Assembly (NCBI GenBank): GCA_030848705.1
Contig: CM061238.1
Span: forward strand, 45,113,133-45,177,132
Length of the DNA stretch: 64,000 nt
Direction: 5' to 3'
DNA from: Heracleum sosnowskyi
Lineage: Eukaryota > Streptophyta > Magnoliopsida > Apiales > Apiaceae
Shown: positions 12,555 to 23,685 of the stretch, one piece after another
How positions within the stretch are numbered: the stretch's first letter is position 1
Layout: each line of letters begins with the position of its first letter
Program-made: the position numbers and the translations under genes
The notes under the pieces: generated by a model
Seen by the model: the letters and a program-made list of their open reading frames with translations, nothing else
The model's database searches: none
What the model was told of the DNA's origin: nothing

Positions 12555-14946
12555 CCATCATGCTCATTTCGTAACGACTCTGCATTAACTTAGCAAATCT
12601 CTTGCATAGATCATCATTAGTAGAACCAAATATTATGTCATCAACATATACTTGCACCAATATCAAATCATTTTTATGCTTTTTGACAAAGAGAATTTTG
12701 TCTACAACACCTCTTGTAAAATCATTTTCAAGTAAGAATTCAGAGAGAGTGTCATACCATGTCCTTGGAGCTTGTTTGAGTCCGTAGAGAGCTTTGAATA
12801 GAAAGTACACAAAGTCTACCAGTTTTGAATCCTCAAAACCTGGAGGTTGTTCCACATACACTTCTTCTTCTAACTCCCCGTTCAGAAAAGCACTCTTCAC
12901 ATCCATTTGATATACCTTGTAATTGGAATGTGCAGCAAATGCCAGAAACATTCTGATGGCCTCAAGTCTTGCTACTGGTGCATAGGTTTCATCATAATCT
13001 ATACCCTCTTCTTGAGAGTAACCTTTAGCAACCAGTATGGCTTTGTTTCTCGTTACAATGCCATTTTCGTCTAACTTATTTCTGAATACCCATCGTGTTC
13101 CAATAACAGATTTTCCCTTAGGCCTGGGTACCAGCTTCCAAACTTTCTGCCTTTCAAACTGATTGAGTTCCTCTTGCATAGCAATCACCCAATCTAGATC
13201 ATCTAGAGCATCTTCAACTTTCTTAGGTTCTGTTTCTGAAAGGAACCCAGAATAGTGACATTCATTTTGTGATGTTCTCCTAGTTCTCACTCCTGTGTCC
13301 GGATCACCAATGATCAAGTGAAAGGGATGATCTCTATTCCATACCCTTTGTCTTGGCAGATGCGATCTTGATGATTCTCCTTGTTCTAGATGTTGTGGAG
13401 TGTGACTAGTTGATCCATCTCCTGCTCCCCCTGAGTTGTTGACGGTTTGATCTGTTGATTCTGAAGACTGACTAGTGGATCCTGTATGTTGAGGATCTCC
13501 ACTTTGGTCACCACTTTGTCCAGAATCATTATCATTATGATTATTATTAATGACTGTAACAACTTCAGGTACTTCTTCATTGTCAGAGAGATCTCCTGAT
13601 AGATTTTCAAATACCAAGGATTCAGAGTTCTCTCCAGTTTGCAGGCCTGGTCTTTTGGTGTCGTCAAATGTTACATTAAAGCTTTCCAACACCTTCTTAT
13701 CTTCAATCACATATACCCTGAAAGCCTTAGATTCCAGAGAATAGCCCAGAAAAATGCTTTCATCTGCTTTGACATCAAACTTGCCAAGATGTTCTCCATC
13801 TTTAAGTACAAAGCACTTTGCACCAAACACATGAAAGTACTTCAGTGTTGGATTCTTGTTGGCCATTAACTCATACGGAGTCTTTTCATGATCTTTGTTG
13901 ATCAGGGTTCGATTCTGAGTGTAGCAAGCTGTATTCACTGCTTCAGCCCAAAAGTAAGTGGGAAGTTTTGATTCACTCAACATGGTCCTTGCTGCTTCAA
14001 CCAAGGTCCTATTCTTCCTTTCCACTACTCCATTCTGTTGAGGAGTTCTTGGTGCTGAAAACTGTCTTGATATTCCTTTCTCTAAGCAGAAATCATTTAG
14101 AACTGCATTCTTGAATTCAGTTCCATTGTCTGATCTGATTGTCCGCACAGGTAGCTTAGCTTCCACTTCTATCTTCTTGATGTGATCAATGATTAGTTTT
14201 GTTGCTTCATCCTTTGATTGTATGAACAACACCCACGTGTACTTGGAGTAGTCGTCCACCATCACCAATGCATATCTATTCCTTGAAAGTGACATAACAT
14301 TAACTAGACCAAATAAATCCATATGAATCAGCTGTAATGGTTCAGTAATGCTTGTCATTCCTTTGCTTCCATGTGATGCTTTCTTCGACTTCCCTTTTTC
14401 ACATGCTTCACATAGTCCCTCCTGATTGAATTCCATCAGGGGCAACCCTCTCACTAACTCTCTCTTTACCAAAGAGTTCATAGTTTTGAAGTTCAGATGT
14501 GAGAGCTTCTTGTGCCATAGCCAACTTTGTTCTGAAGATGCCTTTGCATAAAAACATGTAACTTCTCCTTCACTGGTAGAACTTAAGTCAGCTATAAACA
14601 AATTTCCTTTTCTCACTCCCAGTAGAGTAAGCTTCTCATCCTTCCTGTTGGTGATCAAGCACTTGTCCTTTCTGAAATCTACATTGTAGCCTTTATCACA
14701 GAACTGACTGATACTTAGAAGATTGTGCTTTAATCCTTCAACAAGAGAGATGTTTTCAATGATGACATTTCCAGCTTTCAATTTACCATATCCCGTAGTG
14801 AATCCTTTGCTGTCATCTCCAAAGGTTACAATCGGGCCGATCTTCTTAACCACCTCTGTAAGCAGGGACTCTTCACCTGTCATGTGTCTAGAACAACCAC
14901 TATCCAGAATCCACACAACCTTTGAGCTTTTAACCTTACCCTGCAA
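12487..14946 (-). pseudogene. pol: pol of Sire-1, 5' part (protease, integrase, RT)
   Basis: 819 aa opening at a TTG, since an in-frame TGA lies immediately before it. Protease DSG at residues 15-17 (DSGCSRHMTG). Integrase zinc finger H145, H150, C179, C182. Integrase core D210, D273, E309, all present. Acidic and Ser/Asn-rich linker around 450-530. RT begins near 585 and has the YVDD catalytic box at 767-770. The last about 15 residues are out of frame after the 23-bp deletion. One odd change in the RT is AILVAKGYSQ where Sire-2 has ARLVAKGYSQ. The integrase is probably sound, but a full polyprotein could not be made from this copy. Confidence 0.92.
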
Positions 14947-14957
14947 TCACAGATTGA

Positions 14958-17366
14958 TTAAGCGGACTTTGGTACCCAAAATTGTTTGGATCCTGAAGGT
15001 TTAGATGATTTAACAGGAGTAACATTCAATTTAGTCTTACCCTGTTTGATATTCATAGTATCTGTGGATTTAACATTATCAGTGCTATTGCTACTATCAG
15101 ACATCAACTTAAAATAGGCATGCATGATGTTGTACTTACATAGCAAACAATCTTTCTTTCCACAGGGTTCATGAAGATCAGGCATGTCAGACATGTTATG
15201 CATTTCAGAAGCATTAGCAGTTTCTACTTTAACCTTTTTACATGCATGTGTAAGGTGTCCAACAGAGTTACAAATAGTGCACAACTTCCTAGATGTAATG
15301 GGAGAAAATGGAACCATTTCCTGATTAACAATCTTCTTCTTCCCATTCCTGTTCTTTTTAACATTACTAACTACGTCACCTACTTCAGTTTTAGGTAAAT
15401 CAGGTTTAGGTAATTCATTTTTTACTGATTTCCTAGGCAACTTAGTTTTTACCTCTTTTTCCTTCAACAAATCCTCCTCAAGCAATTCTTGTCTTATGAA
15501 AAGGTCATCCTCATGAAAGAGTGGTGGAAACGGCTTAACAAAAACTGGACAATCAACATTCTTAAGAACATGTGGAGTATTCCTTTTGACAACTGAAGAT
15601 GTCACAGGGAATTCCACAATCTTCTTACCAGCTTTCTTGTTATAGTCAAATCCTATAGCAGTTTTATTCTCTATGGCCTGAGTATCAATGATTTCCTTAG
15701 CCACTAGAGCGGAATTCTTAAAAGCATTCACCTTCAAATCTAGATCTGAAATCTGCTTCCTGAGGATAGTCTCTATCTCATCATTACACTTGACCTTGTT
15801 CTCTAAGTACGCATTCTTTTGCTTAAGATCTTCTAATGTTACAGCTACAAGCTCTAGTTCTTCATTTTTAGATTCTAATTTTTTAATCTTAAGAACTAGT
15901 TTAGCATTTTCCATTTCTGATGCTAGCATGCTTGTGTGTACATTAAACAATTCTACACTAAGATCTTGCACAGTTTTCTTGTACTCAGAATTAGACATAT
16001 CAATTGTAGTTAAGATAGGTACCTGAGATGATTGTGGTGATTCCTCTGAAGAGTCAGCCATTAGAGCAACATTTACATATTCCTCCTCTTCATCCGAATC
16101 AGTATCATCCCAGTGCTTTCCCTCTGCTATATAAGCTTTCCCTTTCTGCTTTCCAGAGAATGCCTCCAATTGCTGTTTAAGCTTGGCATTCTCTTTCTTC
16201 AACTCATCATAAGAATCCTTCTTTCCATAGACATCTTTCATGTCTCTCGCTTGACGAGGCTTCCGGCATTCAGTGGCGAAATGCCCTAACTCATTGCAGT
16301 TGTAGCATCTTGATTTGCTTCTATCAATCATGCCAGTCTTGTAGCCTCCCTTAAAGCCTGTACTAGGTGTATAATTGCTCTTCTGGAATCTGTTGGTTGA
16401 ACCCTTGAACTTGTACTTAGGGTTTCTCTTGAAACGAATGTGACTAAACTTTGCAGCTAAGTACGCCATGGTTTTGTCTTCCATTTGCTCAAGCTCTTCT
16501 AGGGTGTAGTAATCACTTTCATCAACACCCAGATTCACAGAATCCATTTCTGCTTCTATTATCACCTCCTTTCCAGCTCTAGGGGTTTGAACCTGAATCT
16601 CAGAAGTTATTGGTTCATCCACTACAAGTGCTGCTGATCTCACAAGTGCATTGTGCTTGATGTCCACTGTCCCTGATCCGTAGATTATCACCCTTTGTTC
16701 CTGTTCCATCTCATAGGCCTTCAACTTGCCATAGATCATCTCTAATGACATCTTTGTGAAGTCAATTCTTTCCCTAATGGATGATGACTTGTGTTCTACA
16801 TGATGGGGCAGCGTCATCATGAAATTCCTGTTTGATTCTCTCAGTGGATAGGTCTTTCCTTTCATTGCCAATTCATTGAGAAGCTTAGTATATTTCTCAA
16901 AGACCTGAGTTATACTTTCTCCTGGCAGGGACCTAAACGCTTCATATTGAGAAGTCAGGATGTCCAATCTGTTTTCCTGAACGTCTTCAGTTCCTTCCAT
17001 TATCAAGTTAATGGTATCCCACATATGTTTCCCTCTTGTAAAGTTCATCAACTGATAGCTCATTTCCTTGTCTGCGGAGTCTGCTAATATCAACATCAAT
17101 CCTGTATCCAATCGAATCAGTTCTTTGTCAGAATCTGTATACTCAGTTATTTCCTTAGGTTGGGTGCCTTGAGGAATCCTACTACCATCAGGAGCTGTAG
17201 ATTCACTAACTGGTTTCATTGGTACAAACGGTCCGTTCTCTAATATGCCAATGTATAACGGATTAGATGCCTTGATAAATAACAACATCTTCATCTTCCA
17301 CAAACCGAAATCATCTCTAGTAAACGGGGGAACTTTAATACCAGCAGTTGTCTTTGGAGCACTCAT
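14958..17366 (-). CDS. gag: gag of Sire-1
   Basis: 802 aa from ATG 17364-17366 (MSAPKTTAG); an upstream TTG would add six residues. The N-terminal third is the UBN2-type copia gag region (DFGLWKMKM, then the NRLDILTSQYEAFRSLPGES block). The first CCHC knuckle is near residue 352 (CYNCNELGHFATEC), followed by a Lys/Glu-rich coiled-coil-like stretch of about 200 residues. A second CCHC is near residue 694 (CTICNSVGHLTHAC), and a Cys-rich CGKKDCLLCKYNIMH follows. This size is large for copia gag and typical of Sireviruses. It forms the virus-like particle and binds element RNA (family knowledge). It ends at TAA in front of pol, which is in another frame; see findings. Confidence 0.93.
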   Translation of the reverse strand: MSAPKTTAGIKVPPFTRDDFGLWKMKMLLFIKASNPLYIGILENGPFVPMKPVSESTAPDGSRIPQGTQPKEITEYTDSDKELIRLDTGLMLILADSADKEMSYQLMNFTRGKHMWDTINLIMEGTEDVQENRLDILTSQYEAFRSLPGESITQVFEKYTKLLNELAMKGKTYPLRESNRNFMMTLPHHVEHKSSSIRERIDFTKMSLEMIYGKLKAYEMEQEQRVIIYGSGTVDIKHNALVRSAALVVDEPITSEIQVQTPRAGKEVIIEAEMDSVNLGVDESDYYTLEELEQMEDKTMAYLAAKFSHIRFKRNPKYKFKGSTNRFQKSNYTPSTGFKGGYKTGMIDRSKSRCYNCNELGHFATECRKPRQARDMKDVYGKKDSYDELKKENAKLKQQLEAFSGKQKGKAYIAEGKHWDDTDSDEEEEYVNVALMADSSEESPQSSQVPILTTIDMSNSEYKKTVQDLSVELFNVHTSMLASEMENAKLVLKIKKLESKNEELELVAVTLEDLKQKNAYLENKVKCNDEIETILRKQISDLDLKVNAFKNSALVAKEIIDTQAIENKTAIGFDYNKKAGKKIVEFPVTSSVVKRNTPHVLKNVDCPVFVKPFPPLFHEDDLFIRQELLEEDLLKEKEVKTKLPRKSVKNELPKPDLPKTEVGDVVSNVKKNRNGKKKIVNQEMVPFSPITSRKLCTICNSVGHLTHACKKVKVETANASEMHNMSDMPDLHEPCGKKDCLLCKYNIMHAYFKLMSDSSNSTDNVKSTDTMNIKQGKTKLNVTPVKSSKPSGSKQFWVPKSA

Positions 17367-17512
17367 GGTTTCTGAAAATTTCAAATTGTTTAAAATTCAA
17401 GAAATTCCAATTAAATGAAAAATTTTGAAAGTTAAAAAATTTGCTTCGAATTTTCACGCTACGTTTGATTTTGGTCTCATTCACCGGATCTGATTTGTAT
17501 ATCAATCAAGTA
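17367..17512 (-). other. Leader between primer site and gag (Sire-1)
   Basis: Non-coding leader, AT-rich. Nearly identical to 54235-54380 in Sire-2. Confidence 0.7.
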
Positions 17513-17524
17513 GCTCTGATACCA
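17513..17524 (-). other. Primer binding site, initiator tRNA-Met type (Sire-1)
   Basis: The minus strand reads TGGTATCAGAGC two bases after the 5' LTR, the classical complement of plant initiator tRNA-Met. Confidence 0.92.
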
Positions 17525-17538
17525 ATTGTTAGGTGCAA

Positions 17539-17575
17539 AGTATCGTAGAAGGGGGGGGGGGTTGAATACGATACT
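17539..17575 (-). promoter_or_regulatory. U5-end hairpin beside the primer site
   Basis: AGTATCGTA (17539-17547) pairs perfectly with TACGATACT (17567-17575) across a 19-nt G-rich loop. It lies 15 bases from the primer binding site. Confidence 0.65.
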
Positions 17576-17667
17576 CACAAATAATTCAATTTCGTTCGCG
17601 GATTAATCTTTCAGTTCTATAACGAAATCAAACACACCAAACCAAATCAAGTTTCGGGGAATATATC

Positions 17668-17675
17668 TTTTTATA
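17668..17675 (-). promoter_or_regulatory. LTR TATA box (Sire-1 5' LTR)
   Basis: TATAAAAA on the minus strand, the presumptive genomic-RNA promoter of Sire-1. Confidence 0.62.
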
Positions 17676-18701
17676 AATATAAACCTCGAGGGGTGCTACA
17701 ATTTCTAATCCGTAGATTAGCTTCAATGAGTTCTAAGTTACACACAATCAAAACTTTGATAGAGTTTAAGCAGAATTAATTTCTCTGTATTTTCTCTCTG
17801 GCTCAATCTCTCTCTCAGTTATTGCTTCAGTGTTATAACTCGACTGAAGAAGACACACTTCCTCTGTTGTAATTGTAGTCTTAGTTTCTTAGAAAACTAT
17901 CGAACCTTAATTGTTAAAACAATCTTGGCCGTCCAATTCTCATCAACCTGACAAACAAAGAAAACTTTTCACCCACTTTGTGAATTGAAAACTATCGAAT
18001 AATAAAGTAATAATTACATTCGATGGTTTTTAAAATAAAAACTATCGAATGGAACTTTTACTTTATTAAAGTTTTCATTCACTTTTTACTTTTCATTCGA
18101 TGGTTTTCTAATTAAGAAAAATATCGAACATTTTCTTTTGTTTTTCTTTATGTCACCTTCGATGGTTTTCTTAAAAGAAAAACCATCGAACTCTTTTCCT
18201 TGTCATTGACCTTTTAGAAAAACCATTCAGCTCCAGGGTGTTTCAGTTTTAGACTGTATCAATTTCTTCTGAGACGATAAAACAACTTGATCTTTTTAGT
18301 GTCGTCACCTAGTGCAACTGGTCTGGTTCACAGATGAATAACACTTGATCAATTTTTCTTTTATGTCTTCAATTCAATGCTGCTGATAAGTCCCTTGTCG
18401 TTCTGGTTGCTTCGTTTAAATCACTGGAATCCCGTGGCACTTAACCCTAAATCATTCACATACTTCTGTCGTCTTGAAAGTCTTGTTTCTTTTGTTGTCA
18501 CTTAGGTTTGAACATTTTCATGAACTTCTTTCCGTGGCCTGTTTACGGACTTCAAGAATACATAACGTATTTTGATTCTTTGAGTTTACCTTTTCTTCTT
18601 TGATTCTGGATTCCTGTGCTTCTGTTAATATTATTGTCTGTCTTGTCCTTTGTTGAGTTGTAGTTATCTCTTTTACATCTTATGTTACATTATGCCTTAC
18701 A

Positions 18702-19096
18702 CCTAGTGCAACTGGTCTGGTTCACAGATGAATAATCACTTGATCAATTATTCTTTTATGTCTTCAATTCAATGCTTCTGATAAGTCCTTTGTCGTTCTG
18801 GTTGCTTCGTTTAAATCACTGGAATCCCATGGTACTTAACCCTAAATCATTCACATACTTCTGTCGTCTTGAATGTCTTGTTTCTTTTGCTGTCACTGAG
18901 GCTTGAACATTTTCATGAACTTCTTTCCGTGACCTGTTTACGGACTTCAAGAATACATAACGTATTTTGATTTTTTGAGTTTACCTTTTCTTCTTTGATT
19001 CTGGATTCCTGTGCTTCTGTTAATACTATTGTCTGTCTTGTCCTTTGTTGAGTTGTAGTTATCTCTTTTACATCTTATGTTACATTATGCTTTACA
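18702..19096 (-). repeat. Sire-2 3' LTR, part next to its internal region
   Basis: Begins with the CCTAG duplication (18702-18706), continues TGCAACTGG and ends in CTTTACA before the purine tract. It is the remainder of the LTR broken by Sire-1. Confidence 0.9.
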
Positions 19097-19331
19097 ATCT
19101 CCCCCTATTTGATTGGATAGAGTTCGACAAGCAAATACTTCGAGGATAACTCAACTAACTAAGGAAACATGAAACTACTTAAAGTAAGACAGCATAATAA
19201 TATTAAATGCATTCTGGATCAGATATATATACATTTCCAGATTTCATAAATAAAAGAACAATAAAACTTTATACAATGAAGTTGCTCCTCTAGTCTGAGC
19301 TGATAGTTCTTTTGTTCTTTTGCTTCAATCT
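19097..19331 (-). other. Polypurine tract and 3' untranslated stretch of Sire-2
   Basis: The purine tract (minus AATAGGGGGAGAT at 19097-19109) lies next to the LTR. The rest is non-coding and matches 7598-7818. Confidence 0.7.
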
Positions 19332-22300
19332 TCAGTCCATTCCGATCTCACCTTCCTCAATCATTGGATCGGAGTTAGCAGCTTGATAATCAATCACTAA
19401 TAGATAGTGCAGTGGTTCTCCAGGTTTAAGGATTGCTCCTTGGATGTGTCTTCCAATATATTCAACCTCTTGACCCACTCCAGCCCATAACCATGCAATG
19501 TTAACATCTTCCTTGTTTAGCTTTGGCATGTTTGGTAATCTGGTATGCACTTCCAATCCTCTTTCCACTCTTTTCCTATAGTAAGGAACATTCTCCATTA
19601 GAAATCTTCTAAGAGTGTCTGCTGCTTTGTCCTTCTCCGTTGATGTGAATCCAGTGGATCTAAGATACTTCTCAACTGAGATTAGATAATTGCTTGGGTA
19701 GTCTCTCAGTTTGTCCTCAGCCAAATAGCAGATTCTGAACAAGTCATTCGTCATGAATCTAACCATTGGAGGATCTTCAGTAATCTCTGGACCGACTTTC
19801 ATCAAGATCTCCTTAACATGCTCACGGAGCAGTTCATTTAGTCTTGTAGTTCTTTGGATCTTGATGAGTATCACATGCAGTTCTGCGTATGTTCTATGTT
19901 CTAAAAACTTAGTGGAAATCACAAATGTACCTTTCTCAAGAAAATTGATCAGGATGTTCCAGCCTCCATTTGCTTTAACCCCAGCTTTCAGAAAAATCAC
20001 AGTATTCCTCAGTGCAGTGGAGTAAACATGATCATCAGGATTTGCACTTCTTATGTTCTGAATTATGACTTCCACCTCTGCATTGTCGTTGACTTCTAAT
20101 CCGTCTTCAACTCCACAAAAGGTTTTATAAGCCATCTCCCATTCACTTCCATGCTTGCTTGCCAAATCCATCATCTTTTTCTTCCTTACTTCAGCTTGCA
20201 CCTTGGATCTTTTTAGCTTCTCAATCCTTAGAACTGCTTGGTGTCTCTCTTTCTCAGCATGCCTGGCATCTATTGCAGCTCTTTGAGCTCTCATTGCTTC
20301 CAAGGCAGCTTCTTCTTCTTGTGACAGAGGATTTGCTTCTTCTTCCATAATATCCTCCCAAATTGGATGTTCAACGGGCTCTGGATAATATGGCTCATGC
20401 TCCTCCTGAAATGGTTGCTCTTGCATGACCTCAAATACCTCTTCACTCTTCTCTTCTTCTTGTACAAGTTTTTCTATCCAGTACTGTCTTATCGGAATAG
20501 CTTCAATCGTTTCCCAAATTCCCCATCCATCCTTACTTTTCTCCCCATCTCCAACTTTCTCCCCCTTAGTTGAGGAATCCTCGACAAAAGCATCCTCAGC
20601 ATAAAAGGCAGTAGAAGGATCAGGTTGTGTTTGTGAAGGTCCGGGTTGTCCAATTTGTTGGTTCTTCAGCATAGTCCAGATTGACTGTACTCTGTCACCT
20701 TGATTTTCCAAGAAATCCATAATCTGCTTATTCATCTCATTCATAGAAGCTAGCGTCAGGTCAATGTTATCCAATCTTGAGTTGGTAGTCTTTTCCATAT
20801 GATCCAGCCTCTTGTTCAGCTTAGACTCCACTCTCGAAAGTGTATTCATTGCATCTTTTACCCTAGCTTGACCATCCCGGATAACCAGAACGTCTTCTTT
20901 CAAAGCTTCTTGTCCGTGTGACAAAGCATCTACTTCATTCATGAATCCATCCTTTAGTTCCTTGACGTCCATCCTCAACTCGATCAGTTCCTCCAATGCT
21001 TCCTTCTTTAAGGAGTCCACTGCCTGCTTCGTACCTGTTATAGTGCCAGATGCACTGCCAATGACCCTGAATGTTCTTCTGGAATTAGCTGCAGCCAAGT
21101 CAACCTTCTCTTGAATAGACTTTAAAGAAGCATTGGCTTGACTAGAGGAGATCCCTTGGTCAAAGGAAGGTCGCAGTGGAACCTTGAATAGTGGATTTTC
21201 TTCTTTGTCACGAACTGTCATCTCCTTGAGGGTAGATTGAACTTGTAACTCTCTTTCTGTCGGTAATAGCAAATCATCAATATTTGGAAGGGTTAGGGTG
21301 TCACTCCTCACGTTTGGCTCTGGGTGTACACTCAACGTTTCTGTCGGTGTTTCACTCATTTTTCCTTTCCCACTCAGGCCAGGTGTAAGTGTTTTTGTTT
21401 CACTCAATCCCTTTGTGCTAGTTGTACCTGCAGAAGAAAACATCGTGGCCGTCCTTAAGGAGGTCACCGGTGGTGCAATGGGGCTTCACAAGTTCCCATC
21501 CTTGGATAAACCAAGTTGCTGATCATCCGTAGATGATATATCCTTTGAAGGATCTAGAGTTTGAATCTCTAGGGGGTTAGAAACAGGCTCTATTAACAGC
21601 AGAGATCCCGAATCTTCCCCAATAGTCTGTGAAGACTTTACCTCAGTTGACTCCTCAATAGTAATTGATTCATTGTCACCGAGTTGCCGATCTGCACCTA
21701 CGTCAGACCCTTTACCCGCAGGATCCAGATATGTTCCATCTGGGGAGGTAGACAATGACCCTTTAGATTGTGCATTTAGGTCAAAGCCTTCTCTCGACGT
21801 CTGTGAAGACCCTTGGTTCTTAGAACCTTCAACCAGTGAACCTGACCGTAATATGGTCGGAACACCAGTTGCTTCTATCAATTCTTCCTTACTTGATTGA
21901 GCTATTGGTTCAGATATAGCTTTCGTTAGCGTAGCCCAATCAGCATCAGAAAAATCAATAAAGGGCGCTTTGGAAGTTTGAAATAAAGTATCAACAATTG
22001 CCTCGGTTTCTGTTCTTGTCCTTTTAGAGGTAGGCAGAGCGGCTGTTGAAGGGTGTATCTCCTTATGTGGAGCTGCTAAGGCACTATCTCCCTCTACATT
22101 CACGGATGTTTGAATATTGGGTATAGGAGGGGAAGGAGGTTCGGTTATGGTTTCATTTGGTTCTTCCAAAGGCTCTTCGACCGTGGTTAGAGGTTGTGGG
22201 TTTGCAACCTCCTGGTCTGGAATGGCCACTGAGGGCTCTGGATCAACATCCATTGGTTCAGGTGCCATTTCAGGTTGAGGTGGAGGAATATTACCTTCAA

Positions 22301-23132
22301 TTACCTGTCCCCCTGGGGGTAGAAGTGGCAGGGGCACCGTTCTTAGATAGTCTGTGAGAACAGTGGGTACCCCTGGAAGATAGTTGTTCTTCGTAATGAG
22401 AGCGGTTATTGCATTGCTCTTCATCTTCATGCACTCCATGGTCTCCTCTTCGGCGAATGTCTCGCGCTCATCATCTGTTAAGATATCATTGAGAATTAGC
22501 TGTAGGAACCTAGGATAGAAACAAAGCACATCATCAGTTATGCCTGTTCTTTCATCCAGTGGTCCCATGCATAGAATTAATTGATCAATCAGTAGCCTTC
22601 CAATTTTAATATGCCTATTGTTCGCAATGGAAAACCCTATCTTTTGAAGGAATAAGGGAATACCATGCAGATTTGTTAGCTTGGCAGTAAAAACATGGAT
22701 TAGGGTATGAAAGAAAAAGTTCCATGCCTTTGGCAAGTAATGCTTAAGGAACTCTCCCACAAAGAAGTTAGGTTGTTGACTTCTAATGAGAGTGAAGAAA
22801 GCATGTATCTCCCCAGTTGTGGGATCCGGAACAAGGTTTTCTGTAGGAAAATGAAGTATTCTATTAAAGTCATGTTCCGTCACCCTTATTGTTCTGCCCC
22901 CTGGCACAACAAAACTGAAGGATCTCACATTATTCTCACTTGTATCCGTGGCGAATGTGTACAACGCAGTCAATTGATCGATGCAAAGGACCACGGGAGT
23001 ACTCAAAGAATATGCCACTAATGAACGTGTGTTCAAAAACTCTGCCCATGTACGAAACTGTAAGTTCGTTATGGATTGCAAGTTTTGAAACGAGACATGA
23101 TTAGTTTTGGTAATAATAAATTCTCCAGCCAT
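19332..23132 (-). pseudogene. Sirevirus 3' extra ORF of Sire-2, one nonsense codon
   Basis: Reads from ATG 23130-23132 to 19332, about 1266 codons in one frame, with a single TGA at 21486-21488. It therefore appears as 548 aa (21486-23132) plus 711 aa (19332-21467). Sire-1 has CGA at this place, so the stop is a C-to-T change at a CpG, as expected of methylated DNA. The N-terminal about 220 residues (FRTWAEFLNTR, VTEHDFNRILHFP) are a folded-looking domain that Sire-1 has lost. Then come a disordered Pro/Ser/Glu section, a coiled coil and the conserved C-terminal domain. It has no Sirevirus enzyme motif and no evident membrane segment. A TATA box about 510 bp upstream suggests its own transcript. 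Confidence 0.8.
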
Positions 23133-23640
23133 TGTTTTTCAAATTTCCAGAAAATTTAATTTTAAACCAAAACTAATTTACCACTTAAATTTAATTAATT
23201 AGACCTAATTAATCAAATTTGTCACAATACACCCCTTTTCTTTTCGAATGTAAACACCTAAACCAAAAACAAATTCCTAATCTTAGAACTGTTAAAATAA
23301 CTTGATAATTTCCAAGTAAAATTAACCCTTAATAAACCTATTGAAGAATCAACAGGATATTCAAATGGTTTGAATTATCAAAGTATTCAAAGTTCAACTC
23401 TCTTTCTCGATGGTTTTCTCTCTAAACCAATTAGAAACTTAACAGAACACACATACACAGTGATTTCTCGGTTAAAAAGAAGTGACTGTAGTAAAATGGA
23501 CTGTTGAAGGTTAAAAAATCAGTAGAAGATTAAGAAACTATCAAGTATGATTTTGTTCTTGGCTGTGTATATTGTAAGTATTATAACCGGCCTTGTGCTT
23601 TCTAAGATCTATGAAGAAGTAAAAAAAATACTAAGGCAGT

Positions 23641-23648
23641 TATTTATA
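23641..23648 (-). promoter_or_regulatory. Putative internal promoter TATA box for the extra ORF
   Basis: The minus strand reads AAAGTATAAATAACTGCC, a good plant TATA context. The motif cluster shared with the LTR U3 lies 40-310 bp upstream. No transcript evidence is available here. Confidence 0.5.
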
Positions 23649-23685
23649 CTTTGAGAAACTGTTAGGGGCATAAAAGTCTTTCTTT

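Larger units (their letters stand above)
6410..18701 (-). mobile_element. Sire-1: full-length Ty1/copia Sirevirus
   Basis: 12.3 kb with two 1175-bp LTRs (6410-7584 and 17527-18701), both TGTTAGG...CTTACA. It has a 5-bp duplication CCTAG, an initiator-tRNA-Met primer site at 17513-17524 and a purine tract at 7585-7597. Genes on the minus strand: gag, pol (broken) and an extra 3' ORF (N-terminally truncated). By eye the LTRs differ at roughly 16-18 positions (about 1.5%), so the insertion is moderately young. It landed in the LTR of a copy of its own family. Confidence 0.93.
17527..18701 (-). repeat. Sire-1 5' LTR
   Basis: 1175 bp, same length as the 3' LTR. It contains a U5 hairpin at 17539-17575 with a perfect 9-bp stem and 11 G in the loop, a TATA box at 17668-17675, and the U3 hairpin array (for example 18158-18190). 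One motif copy has lost a base (AAATATCGAAC). Confidence 0.93.

Noticed and set aside
12602..12787. Short plus-strand ORFs across copia pol and gag (for example also 14723-15004, 25321-25506, 27445-27726)
   Set aside because: Mirror frames of pol and gag, repeated in both copies because the genes are.
13386..13667. 93-aa minus ORF overlapping Sire-1 pol
   Set aside because: Alternate frame of the Ser/Asn/Asp-rich linker between integrase and RT.
19332..23132. Viral envelope gene
   Set aside because: No signal peptide, transmembrane helix, cleavage site or Cys pattern seen; only its position is env-like.
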